Below, piece after piece: positions 1 through 5,294 of a stretch of 8,608 nt of DNA. The DNA comes from Nitrososphaerales archaeon (GTDB lineage Archaea > Thermoproteota > Nitrososphaeria > Nitrososphaerales > Gagatemarchaeaceae), in contig JASHVT010000108.1 in NCBI GenBank assembly GCA_030039515.1, positions 1-8,608 on the forward strand. Direction: 5' to 3'. Made by a program: the position numbers and the translations under genes. The notes under the pieces were generated by a model. That model was not told where the DNA came from and searched no databases. It saw only the letters and a program-made list of their open reading frames with translations. Numbering within the stretch: position 1 is the stretch's first letter; each line of letters begins with the position of its first letter.

Positions 1-1
1 C

Positions 2-127
2 GAAAAGAAAAAGAACCGGGAGATCAAGAATCCCAAGCAAATCAAACTGAAGAACGGCAGGCCCGCGATCAAAGGCACATGCGCCTCGTGCGGCAAGGCC
101 ATCTTCAGAATTGGTAAGCTGAAGTAG
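2..127 (+). CDS. DUF5679-type small zinc-ribbon protein, C-terminal part (5' truncated)
   Basis: An open frame enters from the left edge and ends at TAG 125-127, giving 41 visible residues. The segment begins Lys-rich, then carries IKNPKQIKLKNGRPAIKG, then a C-A-S-C-G knuckle and a basic tail (FRIGKLK). This is the pattern I know from DUF5679 proteins, small archaeal and bacterial proteins with two CxxC pairs that probably bind one zinc. The first CxxC pair would lie to the left of the window, so only the second is visible. The family has no established function that I can cite; nucleic-acid or protein binding is a guess from the basic zinc-ribbon character. It lies 52 nt before cysS on the same strand, but an oligo-T run in between suggests separate transcription. 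Its base composition is less GC-rich than the rest of the window, mainly because of the Lys/Asn codons. Confidence 0.8.
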   Translation, partial: EKKKNREIKNPKQIKLKNGRPAIKGTCASCGKAIFRIGKLK

Positions 128-144
128 ATTCTACTCTCCCGCTC

Positions 145-155
145 CTTTTTATTTT
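145..155 (+). terminator. Oligo-T terminator of the DUF5679 gene
   Basis: The sequence is T5-A-T4, starting 18 nt after the DUF5679 stop codon and preceded by a pyrimidine-rich stretch. No stable hairpin is visible. Archaeal RNA polymerase can terminate at T-rich tracts without a stem-loop, so this is a plausible terminator. The same bases may also be the box A of the cysS promoter. Confidence 0.4.
146..155 (+). promoter_or_regulatory. Putative TATA box (box A) of cysS
   Basis: The AT-rich block TTTTTATTTT is centred about 30 nt upstream of the cysS ATG at 180, in otherwise GC-rich sequence. Archaeal transcription usually starts about 22-27 nt downstream of the TATA centre, which places the start site at about 173-178. 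The leader would be almost absent. The only SD-like bases, GGAG at 156-159, are 20 nt from the ATG, too far for normal ribosome pairing, which also favours leaderless translation. Confidence 0.45.
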
Positions 156-179
156 GGAGTCCGGGCGAGCCCGCAGTCG

Positions 180-1580
180 ATGCTGAAGTTCTACAACAGC
201 CTCGGAAGGAAGCTAGAGGAGTTCAAGCCCCTCAAGGAGGGCGAGGTGAGGATGTACACGTGCGGCCCCACTGTCTGGAACTATGCCACGATAGGCAACT
301 TCAGGACGTTCGTCTTCGAGGACGTCCTCAGGAAGTACCTGAAGTTCAAGGGGTTCAAGGTCACGCAGGTGATGAACATCACCGATGTCGAAGACAAGAT
401 CATCCGCGGGATCAGGGAGACGGGGAAGCCGCTTAAGGAACTGACGGCGTTCTATGAGGCTGCGTTCAAGCAAGACCTCACGACTCTGGGCGTGGAGCCC
501 GCGGAGGTCTATCCCAGGGCGACCGAGCACCTAAAGGAGATGCTGAGGCTGATACGCTCGCTCAAGGAGAAAGGCTACGCCTACGACGCCCCGGACGGGT
601 CGGTGTACTTCGACGTGTCGAAGTTCAAGCCTTACGGCTCCCTTTCGGGGGTGAAGCTCGACTCTCTCAGACCGGCGGGAAGAGTCTCGAGCGACCACTA
701 CGAAGAGAAGCTGGAGGCGGCAGACTTTGCGCTCTGGAAGGCCTGGGACCCCGAGGACGGAGAAGTGTACTGGGAGACCGAGCTTGGGAAAGGAAGGCCA
801 GGATGGCACATAGAGTGCTCCGCCATGTCGATGAAGTATCTGGGAGAGTCGTTCGACATCCACACGGGCGGGCTGGACAACAAGTTCCCCCACCATGAAA
901 ACGAGATCGCGCAGTCAGAGGCGGCGACGGGAAGAAGGTTCGTGAACTATTGGCTCCACTCAGAGTTCCTTACCATAGACGGCGAGGCGATGCACAAGTC
1001 GGTCGGCAACGTCGTCTATCTTGGCGACCTGGTGAAGAGGGGCTGGGACCCTTTGACGATCAGGCTGCTTCTGATCTCTGCCCGGTACCGCGACCAGGTC
1101 GACCTGAACGACAGGGCGCTCGGGCAGTCACGGTCCCAAAGGGCGAGGCTCCAGGACCTCGTCTCGCGGCTGAGGGCCGCGAAGGGAGAACGGAAGGGTC
1201 CCTCTGGTCTCGGGGAGGCGCTGCTCAAGGAGTTCGAGGAGTCGATGGACGACGACCTGAACACCCCGCGGGCGCTAGCCGCGCTCTTCTCCTTCGCGAA
1301 GAAGGCCAACTCGGGACTCGACGGAGAGGAGGTCGGCGGCAGCGCCGCGGGGGAGGCCCTCGAAGCCCTGGCGAAGGTCAACGCGGTGCTCGGGGTGCTC
1401 GACCTCGGGCCCGAAGAGCTCGACCCGGGGGTCGCCAAGCTCCTGGAGCTTCGCGAGGCTGCGCGGAACAGGCGCGACTTCCAGGAGTCGGACAGGCTTC
1501 GGGACGAACTCCTGGCCCGCGGCATCGTGGTCGAGGACACGCCCGAAGGCACGGTGTGGAAGAGAAGGCCCCGTGGTTAA
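180..1580 (+). CDS. cysS: Cysteinyl-tRNA synthetase (CysRS)
   Basis: This is a cytoplasmic class I aminoacyl-tRNA synthetase that charges tRNA-Cys with cysteine using ATP. At 466 aa it is about the usual CysRS length. The Rossmann catalytic domain opens with YTCGPTVWNYATIGNFRTF. The zinc ligands expected from E. coli CysRS are all in place: C28, C213 (in WHIECSAM), H238 and E242 (in FPHHENEIAQSE). The stretch GKGRPGWHIECSAMSMKYLG and the following DIHTGG are typical of the family. The C-terminal part ends with the usual helical segment (NRRDFQESDRLRDELLARG) and a short tail. Both signature motifs deviate: HIGH reads T37-I-G-N40, where CysRS often has HIGN, and KMSKS reads A270-M-H-K-S274, keeping only the second lysine (K273). 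With the zinc site complete and the frame intact I expect an active enzyme, but the motif changes deserve attention. ATG 180 is the natural start, since homologues begin just before the KFYNSL-like strand; the promoter box lies about 30 nt upstream. Confidence 0.96.
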   Translation: MLKFYNSLGRKLEEFKPLKEGEVRMYTCGPTVWNYATIGNFRTFVFEDVLRKYLKFKGFKVTQVMNITDVEDKIIRGIRETGKPLKELTAFYEAAFKQDLTTLGVEPAEVYPRATEHLKEMLRLIRSLKEKGYAYDAPDGSVYFDVSKFKPYGSLSGVKLDSLRPAGRVSSDHYEEKLEAADFALWKAWDPEDGEVYWETELGKGRPGWHIECSAMSMKYLGESFDIHTGGLDNKFPHHENEIAQSEAATGRRFVNYWLHSEFLTIDGEAMHKSVGNVVYLGDLVKRGWDPLTIRLLLISARYRDQVDLNDRALGQSRSQRARLQDLVSRLRAAKGERKGPSGLGEALLKEFEESMDDDLNTPRALAALFSFAKKANSGLDGEEVGGSAAGEALEALAKVNAVLGVLDLGPEELDPGVAKLLELREAARNRRDFQESDRLRDELLARGIVVEDTPEGTVWKRRPRG

Positions 1581-1620
1581 GAGAAGGTCTCCACTAGCTC
1601 AAATTCGGTGTAGCCGCTGC

Positions 1621-1627
1621 ATATTAT
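1621..1627 (+). promoter_or_regulatory. Putative TATA box upstream of the six-hairpin protein gene
   Basis: ATATTAT is the main AT-rich island in the 73-nt gap after cysS. Its centre (1624) is 30 nt upstream of ATG 1654, the same spacing as for cysS, and would give a transcript starting at about 1647-1651. No clear terminator for cysS is visible in this gap, so read-through from cysS is also possible. Confidence 0.4.
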
Positions 1628-1653
1628 CCGTCAAGGCCTCCTGAAAGGCAAGA

Positions 1654-3963
1654 ATGGGGGCCACAATGGAGTCGCTTCCGCCCAAGCAGCAGGGCCTGAG
1701 GTCGTCGACGCTGAAGAGGCCTCTGAGCCTCTGGTCGCGTGAAGCCCGAATCATAGCAGACCCGGAGGGCTCGGTCAGGTCCTTCGAGTCATACTCAGAG
1801 GGCAGGGCCCTGTTCGGGTTCGAGCGCCAGTGGTTCTACAAGATGCAGGCCGGCGTCCTGGTGCAGGCCCAGAAGACGGACTGGAGCGTGAAGGCGAGCC
1901 CCCGGCTCCTGCAGTTCTCAGCGCGGCTCTTCGACTGCCTCGAGGCGGTCCAGTCGGTCCGGTTCCTCCCGGGGTCCACGATAGGATACGCCCGCGCCGT
2001 CAGACTCAGGAACGCAGGCCAGTCGCAGCTCAGGTTGCGGGTAATCGGCATGTTCGACCCGACCGCAGCACAGTTCGAATCATCCGGGCGGTGGGGCTCC
2101 ATCGGGCTCAACGCGTTCAACAGGGACAGCCACGTGGCCATGGACGAGGTCTCTGACCCGCCTTCCGCCCGTGTCATAGGGACAGTGGCACAGCCCTCGA
2201 GGTTCTACATGACGACGAGCCGACCGAAGGCGCAGGAACTCGTGGCTTCCGGTGAGCTGCCTGAAGCGACCGCCGGGATGTCGGGCCAGGTGATCGTCCT
2301 CTCGCTGCACGACCTCGACCTGGCGCCTGGCGAGACGAGGGAGCTCACTTCCGTAAGCATCTACAATCCGACGAAGCTCGAGGACGCGCTCGGAGACTTC
2401 AGGGAGGTCCAGAAGGGCGAGAAGCGTGCGAACGGCCCGCTTCCTTTTATCGCCTGCTCGAGCCAGCAGCTGGCAGACGCAGCAGCGTGGGCGGCGTCGG
2501 AGCTCGAGAGCTCGGGGCACGCCTCAGACGTGCTGGACCAGTTCGAGTGCCTGACTGCGAACTCGTTGCTGGACCACTCCCGCCTGCCTCAGTCGTTCGA
2601 TCGGGCGAAGGCCTCGGTCCGGAAGGACGGCGCCATCCCGCACTCCGCGGCGCAGCTCGAGCCCGGCGTCCTTGAAACGGCCCTCGCGCTGCAGGGCTTC
2701 TCGAGGCACCTGGTGCTGGCGCAGGACAAGAGGCTCTCCCGCTCTCAGTATCCGACCATCAGGAAGATGGCCGTGTATCTCATGTCGGCGTCCAATGAGT
2801 TCACCGTGAGGTGCGACATGTCTGTCCCGCAGGGGTGGCGGAGGCGTCTGGGGAGAGGCTATCCGACGGGAGAGATACCTGAGGTTCTCCTTGCCGTGGC
2901 AGGGTCCCTGGCGGCAGCGGCGCAGGCGGCGGTCCAGGTCGCCAGGCAAGAGGACGCCGCGAGGTTCAAGGAGAGGTCAGAACTTCTCTGCGAGACCGTC
3001 AGGAAGCGGCTGACGGACGAGCGGGGTTTCCTTTCTCTCTGCCTCGACTCGGGGGGCAGGCTGCGCGCTGAAGAGACGATCGACATGGCTGTCGCGGCGT
3101 ACAGACACCCGTTCAACCAGGCGTCGGAGCAGGCTGCGGTCCACAGGCTGATGGAGCCGGACTTCGAGACACCCTATGGGCCGAGGTGCGTGCCGACCAC
3201 AAACCAGGTCTACTTCAACAGGACCTACGGGAGCGGCCAGCTGGGCGGGTACTGGACCAGGGCCGCGCTGGCATACGTGCTCGTCTGCTATCGGGCCGGA
3301 CTCGCGGGGATAGGGAGCCTGACCTTGCAGAAGGTAGCGAAGCTCGTGACTGAGGACTCCGCGAGGATGAGAGGGTCGGTAGGCGAGTTCCCGCTCTGGG
3401 CAGACTTCGAAGGCGGCGAGGTCCACGGGGAAGACTCTGACAGGGTCGCGGCCGCCAGGCTGGTCGAGGGCCTCATCTTCGGCGAAGGAGGCGTCCTCCT
3501 GAGCGCGTCAGGGGCGTCGCTCTCGCCCCCCGGCGCTTCGAGCCTGGGGTGGATCATCGCCTCGGACATCTGGCTCGGGGAGCCCGTGACGTTCTTCGTC
3601 GGAAGGGCAGCAGGAAGAGCGCACACCTTCTTCTCCGCTGGGCGCGTCCAGGGAAGGGGGGCGACCAGATTTGCGAGCGCCGAACCCCTCGAAGCGCCGG
3701 CGAGAGGGGTCTTCGCAGTTTCCTTCAGCGGACCGGGCCAGGTGATCTGTCTCGGGAACAGCTCCGGCTCGGCGGCGCTGGCGAAGATGTCCTTCGCGCC
3801 AAGGGCGCATGAGCTCTCCAAAAGGCTCTCGACCCCGCTGGAGGCCCTGGACCCGTCAGCCGGCAGCTGGGAGAAGGTAGGGACGCTCAGGGTCTTGCCC
3901 GTGATGACCTTCGACGCCAACCTGGGGCCAGGAGAGTGGAAGGCGTTCAGGGTCGCTGCTTAA
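1654..3963 (+). CDS. Six-hairpin glycosidase-like protein of unknown substrate
   Basis: A complete 769-aa frame ends in a double stop (TAA TAG). No signal peptide or membrane segment is visible, so it is probably cytoplasmic. I cannot name a family. The layout resembles glycosidases and phosphorylases of the (alpha/alpha)6-barrel type (the GDE/amylo-1,6-glucosidase, GH15, GH63, GH94 kind). Residues about 30-270 look like a beta-sandwich, with a LAPGETREL turn of the kind seen in such domains. Residues about 290-600 look like the helical barrel: D325-G-A-I-P-H330 early; T405-G-E-I-P-E410 leading into an Ala-rich helix; a helix pair containing EDAARFKERSELL; and Y525-G-S-G...G-Y-W534, comparable to the Y..G..W segment near the active site of such enzymes. 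The last 150 residues look like a beta-rich cap. Catalytic acids cannot be assigned with confidence; E407, E410 and D325 are only candidates. ATG 1654 and ATG 1666 are both possible starts; 1654 fits the TATA spacing for a nearly leaderless mRNA. The downstream nuclease gene follows after 28 nt and is probably co-transcribed. The CDS is near certain, the function is not. Confidence 0.85.
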   Translation: MGATMESLPPKQQGLRSSTLKRPLSLWSREARIIADPEGSVRSFESYSEGRALFGFERQWFYKMQAGVLVQAQKTDWSVKASPRLLQFSARLFDCLEAVQSVRFLPGSTIGYARAVRLRNAGQSQLRLRVIGMFDPTAAQFESSGRWGSIGLNAFNRDSHVAMDEVSDPPSARVIGTVAQPSRFYMTTSRPKAQELVASGELPEATAGMSGQVIVLSLHDLDLAPGETRELTSVSIYNPTKLEDALGDFREVQKGEKRANGPLPFIACSSQQLADAAAWAASELESSGHASDVLDQFECLTANSLLDHSRLPQSFDRAKASVRKDGAIPHSAAQLEPGVLETALALQGFSRHLVLAQDKRLSRSQYPTIRKMAVYLMSASNEFTVRCDMSVPQGWRRRLGRGYPTGEIPEVLLAVAGSLAAAAQAAVQVARQEDAARFKERSELLCETVRKRLTDERGFLSLCLDSGGRLRAEETIDMAVAAYRHPFNQASEQAAVHRLMEPDFETPYGPRCVPTTNQVYFNRTYGSGQLGGYWTRAALAYVLVCYRAGLAGIGSLTLQKVAKLVTEDSARMRGSVGEFPLWADFEGGEVHGEDSDRVAAARLVEGLIFGEGGVLLSASGASLSPPGASSLGWIIASDIWLGEPVTFFVGRAAGRAHTFFSAGRVQGRGATRFASAEPLEAPARGVFAVSFSGPGQVICLGNSSGSAALAKMSFAPRAHELSKRLSTPLEALDPSAGSWEKVGTLRVLPVMTFDANLGPGEWKAFRVAA

Positions 3964-3980
3964 TAGCTGGGCAGGCCGTC

Positions 3981-3984
3981 GAGG
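3981..3984 (+). promoter_or_regulatory. SD-like site supporting the TTG start of the beta-CASP gene
   Basis: GAGG lies 7 nt upstream of TTG 3992, a normal Shine-Dalgarno distance. No in-frame ATG occurs before the conserved HxHxDH motif, so this site decides the start. An SD on a gene inside an operon, next to leaderless first genes, is a common archaeal arrangement. Confidence 0.45.
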
Positions 3985-3991
3985 CGCCCGC

Positions 3992-4993
3992 TTGGGTAGG
4001 ACCGCGGTCACGTCAGGCGCCGGCATACACGTCGAGACGGGAGGGAGGAAGATCGTCCTTGACCCCAAGAGCCCCGTGAGGTCAGGGCTCGCCTTCGTGT
4101 CGCACGCTCACGTAGACCACGTGCACGTGGCGTCCAAGGGAGAGAAGGTGATCGCGTCAGTGGAGACGAGGGACCTCGCCAAGGCCCGCGGGTTCGACCT
4201 GGGAGAGACGGTCGAGGAAGCCGAGGGGATAGAGCTTCTCGACTCGGGTCACATCTTGGGCTCAAGGGCGATACGGATAGACGACGAGGTCTTCTACACG
4301 GGCGACGCCTCGGGGAGGCCGCGCGCGTTCCTCGGCAAGTGCAGGACAAGGCAGGCGAGGATCATGGTCACAGAGACGACCTACGGAAGCCCTGAGTACG
4401 AGTTCCCCCAGACTGCCAAGCTGGTCCGCGAAGTCAACAGCCTCATCTCAGGCTCCTACGACCGCGGCCGCCCCGTGGTCCTGATGGGATATCCGCTCGG
4501 CAAGGCGCAGCTCCTCGCGTACCTGTTCCCGAGCTGGGAGCCCTTGTTCTACCACCAGAAGGTAGCCGAGATGAACAAGGTCCACCTCGTGCACGGCATA
4601 GGCTTGAAGCAGGCGAACCTGTTCGACCCGGACAAGGACTCCGACTCTCTCCCCAAGGGGCCGTGGGTGATGGTCGCCCCGATGTCCAACGGGAGAGGCA
4701 GGCTGATGGCGCACCTAAGGAAGAGGTACGGAGCGGTCCTCGTGGCCTTCAGCGGCTGGGCGATGAGGCCCGGGTACAGCGCGTCGGTGGGGGCTGACTA
4801 CTCCTTCCCCTTGAGCGACCACTGCGACTATCCCGAGCTGGTCAAGCTTGTCCAGTCGGTCTCGCCTGAGACCATCTTCACGACGCACGGCTTCGACAAG
4901 GAGTTCGCCTCTGACCTCCGCAGGATGGGGTTCGACGCCAGGCCGCTCTCGCCCTATCAGAGCTCGATCTCCGAGTTCGCGATGCCGGGCTAG
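3992..4993 (+). CDS. Beta-CASP metallo-beta-lactamase-fold nuclease
   Basis: This 333-aa protein is a probable two-zinc nuclease of the MBL superfamily, beta-CASP group. The metal-binding set is visible in order: S37-H-A-H-V-D-H43 (motif 2), H87 in SGHILGS (motif 3), D105 in YTGDAS (motif 4), motif A at E128 in TETTYG, motif B at H277 in LSDHCDY, and motif C at H299 in TTHGF. G-Y-P-L-G-K-A-Q and FSGWAM match the small stand-alone exonuclease type, for example the bacterial 'ligase-associated' DNA exonucleases, also about 330-340 aa. Motif C is His, which in the published beta-CASP scheme is typical of RNA-acting members (Val in DNA-acting ones), but small exonucleases also carry H-G here, so the substrate is open. 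It lacks the N-terminal KH domains of archaeal aCPSF1-type factors. The start is TTG, supported by GAGG 7 nt upstream. It follows the glycosidase-like gene by 28 nt, so co-transcription is likely; no ligase gene is adjacent. Confidence 0.92.
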   Translation: MGRTAVTSGAGIHVETGGRKIVLDPKSPVRSGLAFVSHAHVDHVHVASKGEKVIASVETRDLAKARGFDLGETVEEAEGIELLDSGHILGSRAIRIDDEVFYTGDASGRPRAFLGKCRTRQARIMVTETTYGSPEYEFPQTAKLVREVNSLISGSYDRGRPVVLMGYPLGKAQLLAYLFPSWEPLFYHQKVAEMNKVHLVHGIGLKQANLFDPDKDSDSLPKGPWVMVAPMSNGRGRLMAHLRKRYGAVLVAFSGWAMRPGYSASVGADYSFPLSDHCDYPELVKLVQSVSPETIFTTHGFDKEFASDLRRMGFDARPLSPYQSSISEFAMPG

Positions 4994-4999
4994 GATTGA

Positions 5000-5008
5000 A
5001 CCTTAAGT
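5000..5008 (+). promoter_or_regulatory. Putative box A of the GtrA-like gene
   Basis: ACCTTAAGT is the AT-richest part of the 37-nt gap after the nuclease stop. Its centre is about 26-27 nt before the GTG at 5031, which would put transcription initiation at or next to the start codon (leaderless mRNA). It is a weak match to a TATA box, so read-through from the nuclease gene is an equally good explanation of expression. Confidence 0.3.
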
Positions 5009-5030
5009 CCACCCTCGCAGGGGCGGTCGT

Positions 5031-5273
5031 GTGAAGCTTGACCTCCGCGACTTCGTGGAGAAGGGCCTGAAGTTCGCGGTCGTGGGTGCGGTCGGCGTAG
5101 GGGTCAACCTCGGCGTCCTGTTCATCCTTGTCCAGTACTTCTGGGGCGTGAGCCACTATCTGGAAGCCGACCTGGTGGCGATCGCGGTCGCCTTCGGGTC
5201 GAACTACGTCGGGAACATACTGGTCGGGAACATCCGCGTCAAGGGCGTGAACGCACCTAAAGACGGGAGATAG
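5031..5273 (+). CDS. Half-length GtrA-like membrane protein
   Basis: This 80-aa protein starts at GTG. After a short charged N-terminus (LDLRDFVEKGL) it has two hydrophobic segments, about residues 14-37 (KFAVVGAVGVGVNLGVLF) and 43-66. The second runs into S57-N-Y-V-G-N62-...-N67-I-R-V, which corresponds to the 'N..l.r.w.F' end of helix 2 in GtrA-family proteins. GtrA domains (PF04138-like) normally have about 115-120 residues and four helices and help move polyprenyl-linked sugars or sit on dolichol-phosphate-sugar synthases. Only the first half is present here. The frame ends at TAG 5271-5273 and the 3' end of ileS begins 21 nt further on, so there is no room for the missing helices in any frame. 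It may be a naturally short form that works as an oligomer, or a remnant. No glycosyltransferase gene is adjacent. The start fits both the hydrophobic profile and a possible leaderless promoter. Confidence 0.7.
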   Translation: MKLDLRDFVEKGLKFAVVGAVGVGVNLGVLFILVQYFWGVSHYLEADLVAIAVAFGSNYVGNILVGNIRVKGVNAPKDGR

Positions 5274-5294
5274 GGCCGGTCGAAGGCCGCAGCC

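Noticed and set aside
950..1597. 215-aa frame overlapping the end of cysS on the same strand
   Set aside because: The translation is dominated by Arg, Gly, Pro and Ala, typical of an out-of-frame reading of GC-rich coding DNA, while the cysS frame carries conserved motifs throughout.
1581..1653. Possible small RNA or riboswitch between cysS and the six-hairpin gene
   Set aside because: Only 73 nt, with no stable hairpin or known aptamer pattern visible; a plain promoter region explains it.
1816..1832. GGGTTCGAG-like string resembling a tRNA T-loop
   Set aside because: It lies inside a conserved-looking coding frame, with no matching acceptor stem, D-arm or anticodon arm nearby; similar GGTTCGA strings occur elsewhere inside genes by chance.
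3288..3920. 210-aa frame antisense to the six-hairpin protein gene
   Set aside because: It is fully nested in a good gene, of low-complexity composition, with no promoter or domain signal.
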